Source: Bacteroidia bacterium
GTDB taxonomy: Bacteria > Bacteroidota > Bacteroidia > B-17B0 > Aurantibacillaceae
DNA length: 64,000 bases
Assembly (NCBI GenBank): GCA_014378485.1
Contig: JACMNO010000061.1
Coordinates: 124,001-188,000, forward strand
Direction of reading: 5' to 3'
Part shown: one piece after another, positions 16,957-25,822 of the stretch
How positions within the stretch are numbered: the first letter of the stretch is position 1
How the letters are laid out: each line of letters begins with the position of its first letter
Made by a program: the position numbers and the translations under genes
Notes under the pieces: model-generated
Told to the model about the DNA's origin: nothing
Databases searched by the model: none
The model's input: only the letters and a program-made list of their open reading frames with translations

Positions 16957-17050
16957 GATTTACGAATAAGTTAAGAATATACATATCATACCCAGATTCG
17001 TATATTCGTATTATAATTCGTAATCATAATTATGAGTACTGAATTCGTAA
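16957..17050. repeat. ATTCGTA-type intergenic repeat, copy A
   Basis: A cluster of ATTCGTA heptamers and their complements. CAGATTCGTATATTCGTA at 16993-17010 is repeated exactly, in inverse orientation, at 37245-37262 in copy B. It fills the spacer between the S46 and purine nucleoside phosphorylase genes. Confidence 0.7.
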
Positions 17051-17055
17051 TTTTT

Positions 17056-17871
17056 TTACATTGATCTAATTAATTCTTTCATAAGCAAAGTCATTTTGGG
17101 CTCTTGCATTTTTGCAATTTGCTGAACCTCTTCATGACTCACATTTTGAACATCTCCTTCCACACCTAAGTCAGTGACGATACTTACTCCAAATACGCGC
17201 ATGCCACCATGTTTTGCAACAATCACTTCAGGAACGGTACTCATGCCTACGACATCTGCTCCGGTCCGTCTGATGTAACGGTATTCTGCAGGTGTTTCAA
17301 AACATGGCCCGGTTAAGCCCGCATAAGACCCTTCGCTTACCTTTATGTTATTTGTTTTTGCAATTTCTAAAGCGGATACAATTAACTTTTTATCATAGGA
17401 TTCGCTCATGTCGGGAAAACGTGGCCCTAGTTCTGCAATATTTTTTCCAATTAAAGGATTAGTCGGGAATAAATTAATATGATCATTGATGATCATTATT
17501 TCGCCAATTTCAAAATCAGGGTTCATACCTCCACTTGCATTTGAAACACAAAGGGTATGAACACCTAATGCTTTCATCACGCGCACCGGGAAAGTAATTT
17601 GCTGCATGGTGTAGCCTTCATAAAAATGAAATCGACCTTGCATGGCCATCACTTTTTTTCCACCTAATTCGCCAAAAATTAATTTGCCACTATGGCCTTC
17701 AACGGTACTTACCGGAAAGTTTGGAATCTCTTCATAAGGAATGACAAATTCTGCGCTAATTTCTTTAACTAAGCCTCCAAGGCCGGTTCCTAAGATGATT
17801 CCTACTTCCGGGCGGAAGTTGCTTGTTTTTTCAAGAATACTTTTTGTGGTAAAATTTATTTGTTCTAACAT
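17056..17871 (-). CDS. punA: Purine nucleoside phosphorylase
   Basis: 271 residues, the standard length for the trimeric PNP class. Phosphate-binding GIILGTGLGGL (about 25-35), the SVTGHSGKL-equivalent STVEGHSGKL, and VSNASGGMNP (about 111-120) with the downstream GLTGPCFETPAEYR are present. It splits inosine and guanosine (and deoxy forms) with phosphate to base and ribose 1-phosphate. The gene begins inside the 3' end of lpxK (41-bp overlap), so the two are cotranscribed. A later ATG is not available without losing the N-terminal helix, supporting this start. Confidence 0.93.
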   Translation of the reverse strand: MLEQINFTTKSILEKTSNFRPEVGIILGTGLGGLVKEISAEFVIPYEEIPNFPVSTVEGHSGKLIFGELGGKKVMAMQGRFHFYEGYTMQQITFPVRVMKALGVHTLCVSNASGGMNPDFEIGEIMIINDHINLFPTNPLIGKNIAELGPRFPDMSESYDKKLIVSALEIAKTNNIKVSEGSYAGLTGPCFETPAEYRYIRRTGADVVGMSTVPEVIVAKHGGMRVFGVSIVTDLGVEGDVQNVSHEEVQQIAKMQEPKMTLLMKELIRSM

Positions 17872-18913
17872 AGTTTATTATTGTTTCATTAAATTCCTGC
17901 GTTTTATCTTTAAAATCTACCTCTATCGGTAAAACGTATAAAGGTAAGGTATTTGCCATATCCTGCAAATCTCCTGTACGTAATCTCATCGCATCTTTTT
18001 CAGTAGTTATCACAATTTTGTTCCCACCTTCAATAGCATCCAATTCTTCCCTGATATCATTAATGTCCTTAAGAGTGAACTGGTGATGATCAGAATATTG
18101 AATGTGTTTCACATATGAACTGTATTCCCTGAGGTATGTGACCATAGGAGTAGGGTTTCCAATACCCGTGAAAAGGATAATGCGGTACCGGAACAGGTCA
18201 TTTAATGTATCGATTGTTTCGTTTGGATTCTGAAAACCATAGAGCTCTCCATATTTGAGCCAAGTGAAAAATATTTGTTGGTGTCCCAATGGTTTTAGGT
18301 CTTTTGACATGTTCCTCATCTCAATCGCACTGGTTCTTTCAGGTGTTTTGCTGATGATAATGATATCCGCCCTGTTGATGCCTTTTTTAGATTCACGTAA
18401 ATAGCCTGACGGCATCATGCAATCATTCAAAAAGAGGTTGGTGTATTCACTGATCACTATTTTTAATTCGCAATTCAAAGCGCGATGCTGAAAAGCGTCA
18501 TCCAGGATAATGACTTTTGGAGGTTGAGAAAAGTCAAGAATCTTTTTCACACCGTTTACCCGGTTGCCATCCACACAAACATCCAAATCCGGATTTTTGG
18601 TTTTGTATAATAATGGTTCATCGCCAATGTCCTCCACTGAACTCGAATTAGTTGCATGAATAAAACCTGTGCTTTTTCTTTTATATCCCCGGCTTAAAAC
18701 CGCAAGCTTCATTTCGTTCTTTAATAAGTTGATCAGGTATTCCACATGAGGGGTCTTTCCTGTACCGCCTACAGCAAGGTTTCCTACACAAATAGTATGT
18801 ACTTCAAATGATTTGGAAGGCAGGATTTTCCAATCATACAAGAAATTACGAAATGCCGTGATGATGCCATAAATAACAGCAAAAGGAAAAAGCAGTATTT
18901 TCTTTAGTAGCAC
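17831..18913 (-). CDS. lpxK: Tetraacyldisaccharide 4'-kinase LpxK
   Basis: 360 residues with a GTG start at 18911-18913. The membrane-proximal N-terminus is followed by an unusual P-loop CVGNLAVGGTGKTPHV (about 42-57) and the LpxK motifs LSRGYKRKS, GDEPLL and LDDAFQHR. It phosphorylates the lipid A disaccharide at the 4' position on the inner membrane. The last 41 bp overlap the purine nucleoside phosphorylase start; this lpxK-punA arrangement recurs in Bacteroidota. No promoter octamer with a full match was seen upstream; a TACTTTTA variant lies about 20 bp before the start. Confidence 0.93.
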   Translation of the reverse strand: MLLKKILLFPFAVIYGIITAFRNFLYDWKILPSKSFEVHTICVGNLAVGGTGKTPHVEYLINLLKNEMKLAVLSRGYKRKSTGFIHATNSSSVEDIGDEPLLYKTKNPDLDVCVDGNRVNGVKKILDFSQPPKVIILDDAFQHRALNCELKIVISEYTNLFLNDCMMPSGYLRESKKGINRADIIIISKTPERTSAIEMRNMSKDLKPLGHQQIFFTWLKYGELYGFQNPNETIDTLNDLFRYRIILFTGIGNPTPMVTYLREYSSYVKHIQYSDHHQFTLKDINDIREELDAIEGGNKIVITTEKDAMRLRTGDLQDMANTLPLYVLPIEVDFKDKTQEFNETIINYVRTNKFYHKKYS

Positions 18914-19023
18914 CTGAATAGTTTAAAAGTAGTGAATTTAGGCGGTTTTTATTTAAAAAGAAAATGTTTTTTGGTATTGATTCTTGGTGCAGATTTGCGC
19001 TGAGCGGTGTAAAATAAAGAATT

Positions 19024-20253
19024 TTATTTTTTCACTTCTACCCATAACTTGCAAGGTTCAAGTCGACAACCATTCGCATTTGTTTCGGTTACTTCAATGT
19101 AACCACTTTGCTGATCCACATCAGTAGTGATCGAATGTGTTTGTTTGCCATTGGTGATCCACATGCCGGCAGCCATATTCCAATAATAGGTTGAGCCTTC
19201 GTGAAAAGGGACAGAGTAGGTGAGGCCTGAGCTTTCTGGTTTCACTACTGTTTCTCCTGTTATTTGATAGGGCTGTTTAATAAGTCCGAAAAAATGGGCT
19301 GCCCAAAAAGTACTGTGAAAGCCTTTGTTAATGGCAAACATGCCTGTTTTGCCTCCCTGTGTAGTACAGTTTCCGGTATCTAAGGGCAACGCATGACCTA
19401 TTCCATTTATTCGGTAATAACGTACTACTTCCTGCTTCTGTTTGTTTTTGTAAATAGTTACTTCAATATCTTCATTGTTTTCAAACTTTACATAATGATC
19501 GTCTTCTTCATAATCTGTCTGATGAATATCAACCCATTGCTTGATCAGTTGATTTGAATTATTGGTAATGACTATCGGATCAATACCTCCATGAAAAATA
19601 ACTAATTCCGGATACGGTCCTTTGTAATTTGGATTTTCTTTACGTACTAAATTCCCCCATTCTTCAGGCGATTTAGAAATCATTCCCATCATGGACGGAC
19701 CGGCTTTCATAACTGATTCAGCAGCTTTGTATGGTCCGCCGGCCATCACACCACCTTTATCAAACACCTCCGGAAATACGGCCATCATAATGCTGCTCAT
19801 TGCACCGCCTGCAGATAAACCAATTACATAGATCCTGGTTGTGTCAATGCTTTTGTTTTTTTTCAAATGAGTAATCATTTGCATGATGGAAGCAGGTTCA
19901 CCTTTATCACGGCTTTGATCGGCAGACCTGTACCAGTTAAAACAATTTTCAGGATTATTCAATACAATTTGTTCGGGATATAAAACATAAAATTGATGAA
20001 GCTTCGCTAGTTTATTCCACCCGGATTGCTCTGCGCATGATTTTGCCATTTGAGTACAACCATGAAGAACTACTACTAAAGGCGATTTTTCGGTAATGTT
20101 TCCAGGATCATAGAACATCAATTTTAAATTCCCGGGGTTTGAACCAAAGGGGCGAATCTGTAATAATTCATCTTGGGCTGATATTATATTAATGGAGAAT
20201 ATTGCCATCGCAACCGGCATCCATATTCTGCATTTCTGTTTTTGTAAATTCAT
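19024..20253 (-). CDS. Secreted PHB-depolymerase-family esterase
   Basis: 409 residues with a signal peptide (about 1-26). The alpha/beta-hydrolase of the Esterase_PHB group shows the oxyanion motif VVLHGCTQ, the lid-side ENCFNWY, and the nucleophile elbow GLSAGG (Ser about 147); GIGHALP supplies the catalytic His. About 85 C-terminal residues, ending in a cysteine-containing beta-rich segment, look like an add-on substrate-binding or sorting domain. The start codon overlaps the stop of the upstream type IX cargo gene as ATGA (20250-20253), so both are made together. Substrates of the family include polyhydroxyalkanoates and acylated or feruloylated polysaccharides; which applies here is unknown. 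Confidence 0.83.
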   Translation of the reverse strand: MNLQKQKCRIWMPVAMAIFSINIISAQDELLQIRPFGSNPGNLKLMFYDPGNITEKSPLVVVLHGCTQMAKSCAEQSGWNKLAKLHQFYVLYPEQIVLNNPENCFNWYRSADQSRDKGEPASIMQMITHLKKNKSIDTTRIYVIGLSAGGAMSSIMMAVFPEVFDKGGVMAGGPYKAAESVMKAGPSMMGMISKSPEEWGNLVRKENPNYKGPYPELVIFHGGIDPIVITNNSNQLIKQWVDIHQTDYEEDDHYVKFENNEDIEVTIYKNKQKQEVVRYYRINGIGHALPLDTGNCTTQGGKTGMFAINKGFHSTFWAAHFFGLIKQPYQITGETVVKPESSGLTYSVPFHEGSTYYWNMAAGMWITNGKQTHSITTDVDQQSGYIEVTETNANGCRLEPCKLWVEVKK

Positions 20254-21248
20254 CTAAACAAAGAGATATGTCCGTTACGGATCACTTTTTTCTCGTTACT
20301 TTTTTGAATGGCTTCTAAGTGGTAAACATACACATCATCGGGACAAGGGTTACCTTTAAATTTGCCATCCCATTTGCCGCTAATGTTATTTGAAGTATAA
20401 ACGGTATTGCCCCATCTATCCATAATAGTGAGTGAAAAATAACCGTAATCACATTGAAAGACAGGATTAAACAAATCATTTTTATCATCTTCATTTGGAG
20501 TGAAGCTATTGGGAATATAAATATCGCAATCACAGTTCTTGTATTTAATAGTAACGCTATCTGTTTTGATACCACAGTTTTTTGAAGTACTTTTTACCCA
20601 GTAAACTCCTTCTTTGGACGTAATAATGCTTGATGAGTTTGCTCCAGTGTTCCAATAGAGTTTAACATCCTCAGATGCTTTAACTGATAAAACTTTTGGT
20701 TCATTTTCACAAATCAATATTTCTTTACCGAAAGCAGGAACAGCAGAATTAGCAATCGTTACTTTAAATGTATCTGTATAAAAGCAGCCTTTATTATTTA
20801 CTTTGACCCAATAGCTGCCGGGTTTTTCGATTTTTATTTGCTCGCTTGTTTCACCTGTACTCCAGGAATATTTATAGGCTTTATTTTTTGTATTAATAAT
20901 GACCGGACCCCCACACAGCGCGGTGTCCCTAATCTTTATTTTTGGCTTTTCATTTAATTTTAAATAAGTTGTATCAAACAATTGCTTTTTACCATCAGTT
21001 ATTTTTACACTATGTAATCCTTTATGTTTAATATAGATCTGCTTGGAGTGAACAATAATTGATTTGGGAGTTTGCCAGTTATAGGTTGCTGTTTTGTTAA
21101 CTTGGTCTTCCGAAAATTTCAATAAAAAAGAATCTCCCGCACAAATAACAGTCGTATCTGCCATTATATTTAAAACCTTCACCTGTGCATTGACCACACT
21201 CAAAAAGGAGTAACATAAAATAAAAAATATGTATCGTTTTATTATCAA
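20250..21248 (-). CDS. Type IX secretion cargo with gliding-motility C-terminal (type B) domain
   Basis: 332 residues. A signal peptide (about 1-21) is followed by three cysteine-bearing Ig-like segments; two share the pattern YxWxTGxxSxxI...GxYWVKV. The C-terminal 90 residues are a CHU_C domain, recognised by IPNSFTPNEDDKNDLFNP, IMDRWGNTVY and WDGKFKGNPCPDDVYVYHLE, which directs export through the type IX system. The start is a TTG at 21246-21248, 7 bp after TACTTTTG, so the message is almost leaderless. It overlaps the downstream esterase gene by four bases. The likely role is a small surface adhesin; binding partner unknown. Confidence 0.85.
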   Translation of the reverse strand: MIIKRYIFFILCYSFLSVVNAQVKVLNIMADTTVICAGDSFLLKFSEDQVNKTATYNWQTPKSIIVHSKQIYIKHKGLHSVKITDGKKQLFDTTYLKLNEKPKIKIRDTALCGGPVIINTKNKAYKYSWSTGETSEQIKIEKPGSYWVKVNNKGCFYTDTFKVTIANSAVPAFGKEILICENEPKVLSVKASEDVKLYWNTGANSSSIITSKEGVYWVKSTSKNCGIKTDSVTIKYKNCDCDIYIPNSFTPNEDDKNDLFNPVFQCDYGYFSLTIMDRWGNTVYTSNNISGKWDGKFKGNPCPDDVYVYHLEAIQKSNEKKVIRNGHISLFR

Positions 21249-21255
21249 GTTATAT

Positions 21256-21263
21256 CAAAAGTA
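21256..21263 (-). promoter_or_regulatory. Promoter -7 element of the type IX cargo-esterase operon
   Basis: TACTTTTG on the minus strand matches TAnnTTTG exactly and lies 7 bp before the TTG start at 21248, giving a leader of only a few bases. Confidence 0.5.
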
Positions 21264-21315
21264 TGGCAATTTGCATTTGTATTAAGCTATTTTAGATCAA
21301 TCGGTTTAGATGTTT

Positions 21316-24246
21316 TTAAATTTGCAAAGAAATTGTGATTCGGGTACCCTGTTGAGCGGGTACAAGATCGGATTTGTCGATTATTTCAACTTTTTGATTC
21401 TTACCTGTTAACTTAGTATTTAATTCAAGGATGTTTTCAATGGTTTTAGTGCCTAATGATTTATGGCCAGCTTTTGTATTTTCTTTTGCTTTATTAAAAC
21501 CAATGCCGTCATCTTCAATGATAATTAATAATGTTGTTGCATTTTCTTTTTTGAAATGAATCGATAAAATTCCAAATTCATGCTTGGGTAAAATGCCATG
21601 AATAATCGAGTTTTCTGCATAAGGTTGAATGATCATATTCGGAATTTTAATATCCAATGTATTAATATCAGTAGCAACGTCTATCTTAAAATCGAATTTC
21701 CCTTTAAAGCGCTCCCTTTCAAGATCCAGGTAATAATTCAGCCTGGTTAATTCTTCATGCAAAGGAATCTCGCTTTGCGATGCTTTTTCAATAATCATGC
21801 GTATGAGCCTTGAAAATTTTGCCAAGTATTCGCTGGCTTTTAAAGAGTCATTTAAATTTATGTAGTTCTGAATAGAAGTGAGGGAATTGAAAATAAAATG
21901 AGGACTCATTAATGAATTCATGGCCTGGTGCTTTAATAAATTAACCTGACGGTCTTCCTGAACTCTTTTGGTTGCCTTGGTTCTTACTTGTCTGACAAGA
22001 ATAAAAACAATAATTAAAATAAACAATAAAGAACCTAAAATGATAGAAAGCATAAACCAGAAGGTTTGCTTAAAAGGAATTTCTTTTTTTATAATAATAG
22101 TTATTGGTTCAGACCAATTCACACCATCATATGAACATATAATCTCTAGTTTATGGTTTCCACCCGAAATAGAAGTTAAATGAATCTGCCGGTTCTCAAT
22201 ACTGAAATTTCCTTTGTTATATCTGTATCTGTAATATTGTTTATTTGGTTTTACGTATAGCGGGCTGGAAAAGCTAATCATTACATCAGACTGAGCGCTG
22301 TTTAATTTTAGAACATCATTTTCCAGTTCTAAATAACTTCCATCAGCATCGATAGAGGTAATAAATAATTTATTTGGAATTCTTGATCGTTTAAGTAGGT
22401 CAGAAATAGAACATAAGGTAATTCCTTTGTCACTGCATATGCAGCAATTTTCGCCTTCAAATACAATGTCATTTATAGTGTTTGATAATAAACCATTTGA
22501 TTTATTATAAATAACAATAGGTGTAAATTTAGGATCGCAAATAAATAGCCCGTCCAGCGTTGCAATCCAGATCCTGTTTTGGTGAAATTTTATTTTTTTA
22601 ACGGCTGTTAACTGATGCTCCCCGATTTGTTGAATGAGGGATGTATCCTCAAAAATAGTAATACCATTTTCGTGCGCCAGGTAAGTTTTATTATTATAGT
22701 GTTCAATATGGTTGATTCCAAAACTAAAAAACTGATTGCTGTAATTTTTATAATTCTTTGTCTGAAATGAATAGATGCTAAGGCCATCAGAGGTACCAAT
22801 AAATAAATTGTCTTTTTCTTCGTAAATAGTATTGATTCTTGTTCTGTAATCAGGAAATGAAACCAGTGTATCAGTTACATTATATTTATCTTTGGTATAA
22901 CCCTTTATTTTGTATAATGTCCCAGTTCCATCAGCCATATAAGCTTCCGAAGGATCTTTGCAATACTTAAATAAACGTGAGGCAATGGGAGTAAAATTGT
23001 AAAAAGAATTATTGATAAGAAAAGAACGTTTAGTATTGGCGACAGAGTTGATTTTTGAATAGATAACATTTTTCCCTAAAGGATGAATGCCGTATACCGT
23101 TTCATTAAACAATTCATCCGGAGCAATAACGGTTTGTGTATTATTATTAGTCTTGTCAAAAATAAACAGTCCATTATTAGTGCCAACTACTACGCTTTTT
23201 TCGATAAAGGCGGCGCTACTTACCGGTAAAATTTTTCGTCCCGATGTAAAAGAAACATTTTGCAATTGTGGGTTTTGAATAAAGTACACACCATCATTAA
23301 ATGTTCCTATCCAGATATGATCATCAGTGTCTTTATATATGCAATTGATCAAAACTTTATCAATACCTAATAAATCAAAAGCATCATAGGTAATATTATT
23401 TTCTATCAGGTAAAGGTTATCATCCGGTGTATTGGTGAACCAGATGCGTTGGTATTTATCTATGATCAATTTGCTGACATGAGCAATATTATTGGCACTG
23501 AAAAAGCTGTTGGCTTTTTGAGTTTTTACAGGAATAGTTTTAATGATCATATTATTTTTAATACAAACAATCGCATTATCACTTCCAACGTATAGTGTTC
23601 CTGCGGTATCTTCTGTAATGGAATATATTGCAAGTGTTTTGCCGATATTTATTTTTTCCTGCTCTCCGTTTTTAAACTCATACAAGCCATCTGTGCGGCC
23701 AACCAACACCTTGTTCTGCTTTGTTTTAAATAGGGCAAAAGCCTGGTTATTATTATCTGCTTTTTTGATGTTGTCTTCATTGATTTTACCCGTTTTTAAT
23801 TCAACCGAAGATGCAGAGATCTGGTCATTTAAAGAATAACCATAATCGCCATCTAAGATAAGTTCATCCACAGAGTTATTAAAAATCAGGTTTTTAATCA
23901 GACCCGCTTCATTTTCTTTTTTATGATATTCGTAAATACCTTCTCTCCGGTTAATTATAATAAGGTTATTATTAAGGTTAAAACCAATGTTACGGATGTA
24001 ATTGGATTTAAGCGGAGTTTTTGGTTTTATCTTTTCAAATTTGTACCCGTCAAAATTATAAACGCCGTTTTCTGTAGCGAGGTATAGAATATGTGTTTTA
24101 TCCTGCCTGATCGCAAACACATTGGCATTGCTTAAGCCATCTTCCGGACCATAATGCTGGAATGAAAAGCTGCGATTTTGTGCATAGGCACTTAATGCAA
24201 TCAACCAGGTGCAAATAGTAAATTTTAGTATGTTTTTGTGTAACAT
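21316..24246 (-). CDS. Two-component-regulator-propeller sensor histidine kinase (LytS-type)
   Basis: 976 residues. A signal peptide is followed by a long periplasmic region of propeller blades (about 25-650, with repeats such as GxxxGLYEF and IWIGTFNDGVYF), then a Y_Y_Y-like domain (about 655-735), one membrane helix (about 745-768) and a His_kinase domain. The phosphoacceptor lies in SPHFIFNSLTSIQNY (His about 782), and the ATPase lobe shows DDGIGF. This is the layout of propeller-sensor kinases that watch the periplasm and act through LytTR regulators. It is the last gene of a minus-strand set: LytTR regulator, outer-membrane protein, kinase. The ligand is not known. Confidence 0.9.
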   Translation of the reverse strand: MLHKNILKFTICTWLIALSAYAQNRSFSFQHYGPEDGLSNANVFAIRQDKTHILYLATENGVYNFDGYKFEKIKPKTPLKSNYIRNIGFNLNNNLIIINRREGIYEYHKKENEAGLIKNLIFNNSVDELILDGDYGYSLNDQISASSVELKTGKINEDNIKKADNNNQAFALFKTKQNKVLVGRTDGLYEFKNGEQEKINIGKTLAIYSITEDTAGTLYVGSDNAIVCIKNNMIIKTIPVKTQKANSFFSANNIAHVSKLIIDKYQRIWFTNTPDDNLYLIENNITYDAFDLLGIDKVLINCIYKDTDDHIWIGTFNDGVYFIQNPQLQNVSFTSGRKILPVSSAAFIEKSVVVGTNNGLFIFDKTNNNTQTVIAPDELFNETVYGIHPLGKNVIYSKINSVANTKRSFLINNSFYNFTPIASRLFKYCKDPSEAYMADGTGTLYKIKGYTKDKYNVTDTLVSFPDYRTRINTIYEEKDNLFIGTSDGLSIYSFQTKNYKNYSNQFFSFGINHIEHYNNKTYLAHENGITIFEDTSLIQQIGEHQLTAVKKIKFHQNRIWIATLDGLFICDPKFTPIVIYNKSNGLLSNTINDIVFEGENCCICSDKGITLCSISDLLKRSRIPNKLFITSIDADGSYLELENDVLKLNSAQSDVMISFSSPLYVKPNKQYYRYRYNKGNFSIENRQIHLTSISGGNHKLEIICSYDGVNWSEPITIIIKKEIPFKQTFWFMLSIILGSLLFILIIVFILVRQVRTKATKRVQEDRQVNLLKHQAMNSLMSPHFIFNSLTSIQNYINLNDSLKASEYLAKFSRLIRMIIEKASQSEIPLHEELTRLNYYLDLERERFKGKFDFKIDVATDINTLDIKIPNMIIQPYAENSIIHGILPKHEFGILSIHFKKENATTLLIIIEDDGIGFNKAKENTKAGHKSLGTKTIENILELNTKLTGKNQKVEIIDKSDLVPAQQGTRITISLQI

Positions 24247-24321
24247 ATAAGTATATAAAAATAAGGAAAATATGTTAAACTAGGGATTAAGTAGGAGATG
24301 AACAGAAAATGATTTTTGAAA

Positions 24322-24918
24322 TTAGAGGCTGCCTGTAGGATCTTTTTTGTCCGTCTTTTTTCTTCCGTTTATTTTATAATTAACAGAGAGATTAAAAAAG
24401 AAGACTTTACCTCGAAAGGAATTTTTTTCGCGTATAGGTTCTGTCATATATCCTTTTGGATAAACATCATACCCTGTCAGCATCATATCAAGCCCAAGGA
24501 AAAAACGATCATTTTTTAAAGGCCTTACCAACACACCTAAATCTATTGTTACATTGCCAATTTCTGCATCGTATACAAAGTTGTTGTATTGAAAGGTTTG
24601 AGTAGCAGTTAAACCACCAATGCCGGTTACAGCGTGAAAAGAAATTGGATTGTTTAAATTTGTAGTTGCCCCAAAATTTAAGCAGGTTTTTATTAAAGTA
24701 CCAAAGTTAGACCCTGGAAGTACACCAAACTCAGCTCTTATGCAAAAATATTTGTAGGCATATAGATAAGTGAAATTTGTACCTAAATGAGCATTAATAA
24801 TTGTAGGCATTGTTGAATAGTCAACATTAAGCCCAATAATATGCTGATTTTTTGTTTGAGATTTTAAAAAGCTAACTGCAGAAATTAAAAAAAAGATAAC
24901 AACAAATTGTTTTTTCAT
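24322..24918 (-). CDS. Small outer-membrane beta-barrel-like protein
   Basis: 198 residues with a signal peptide ending near SQTKNQ (about 1-20). The rest is built of alternating short amphipathic strands with aromatic ends, ending in FFNLSVNYKI shortly before the C-terminus, as in small Bacteroidota beta-barrels. No specific family was recognised. It is sandwiched between a LytTR regulator (15 bp upstream) and its presumed sensor kinase (75 bp downstream), so it may be part of, or monitored by, that signalling system. Confidence 0.7.
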   Translation of the reverse strand: MKKQFVVIFFLISAVSFLKSQTKNQHIIGLNVDYSTMPTIINAHLGTNFTYLYAYKYFCIRAEFGVLPGSNFGTLIKTCLNFGATTNLNNPISFHAVTGIGGLTATQTFQYNNFVYDAEIGNVTIDLGVLVRPLKNDRFFLGLDMMLTGYDVYPKGYMTEPIREKNSFRGKVFFFNLSVNYKINGRKKTDKKDPTGSL

Positions 24919-24933
24919 AAAAACGGAATAAGA

Positions 24934-25677
24934 TTACTTAGGCGTCACTGCCCTTGTTTTCAAAAATTCAGAAAATTCCTGTGAACGCGCTTTAGAAACC
25001 TGGATCGCTGTGCCATCGGCCATGATAATGGTTCCGCCTTCGGCATTAGAATATTCTTTAATAAAATCAATATTGATAAGGGATGAGCGGTGAATACGAA
25101 AGAAAACAGTCGTTGGTAAAATTGATTCAAATTCCTTTAGAGTTTTTGATGCTACTATTTTCTTAGCGTTATTTAAAAAAATGTTTGTGTAATTGTCGGA
25201 AGCTTCAAGCCAAACAATATCTTTATAATCAATCAGAGTAAAACCTTTGCTATGGTTGATTAAAACTAAGTTTTTATCATTATTGGTGGATTGAGCCGGT
25301 GCGCCTTTTTGCTCGTAAAACTTAACTACTTTTTTGACTGCTCCTTGCAACTCGCTTAATAATAAAGGCTTTAGTAAATAATCAATGGCTCCTGCCTTCA
25401 GCGCATTTATACCGTGTTCGCTGTAAGCAGTTAAAAATATCAGGCAGAAATCACGGTGTACCAAACCATCAATCATTTCCAAACCTGTCATACCTGGCAT
25501 ATTAATATCACAAAACACAACCTCCGGTTTCAGTTCCTGAATCAGCTTTTTACCTTCCATACCACTTGATGCTTCAGCGATAACTTCTATTTCGGGACAA
25601 TAGCTCGCCAGCATACTTTTAGTATTACTGCGGCTATTTTCTTCGTCGTCAATGATAATGGTCTTGAAAGTCTGCAT
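24934..25677 (-). CDS. LytTR-family response regulator (system A)
   Basis: 247 residues. The receiver domain has the acidic pair DD (10-11), the phosphoacceptor Asp57 in VVFCDINMPG and Lys of the LLKP loop. The C-terminal LytTR DNA-binding domain carries IVWLEASDNYTNIFL and FFRIHRSSLIN. It should be phosphorylated by the LytS-type kinase encoded two genes downstream and bind paired direct repeats in target promoters. It is the first gene of its set. The ATG is at 25675-25677; no exact promoter octamer was seen upstream. Confidence 0.93.
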   Translation of the reverse strand: MQTFKTIIIDDEENSRSNTKSMLASYCPEIEVIAEASSGMEGKKLIQELKPEVVFCDINMPGMTGLEMIDGLVHRDFCLIFLTAYSEHGINALKAGAIDYLLKPLLLSELQGAVKKVVKFYEQKGAPAQSTNNDKNLVLINHSKGFTLIDYKDIVWLEASDNYTNIFLNNAKKIVASKTLKEFESILPTTVFFRIHRSSLINIDFIKEYSNAEGGTIIMADGTAIQVSKARSQEFSEFLKTRAVTPK

Positions 25678-25822
25678 ATTGGTTTTATTATTATGCTAAT
25701 CTAATGAAAATTCAAATAACATTTTAGTCATTTATTTAAAATAGCAACCGTTTGAGTAAAATAGTGTTTGTTAATAGGGAGTAATGTTTATATTCAAAGT
25801 TTTATTAATTAAACCATTTTCT

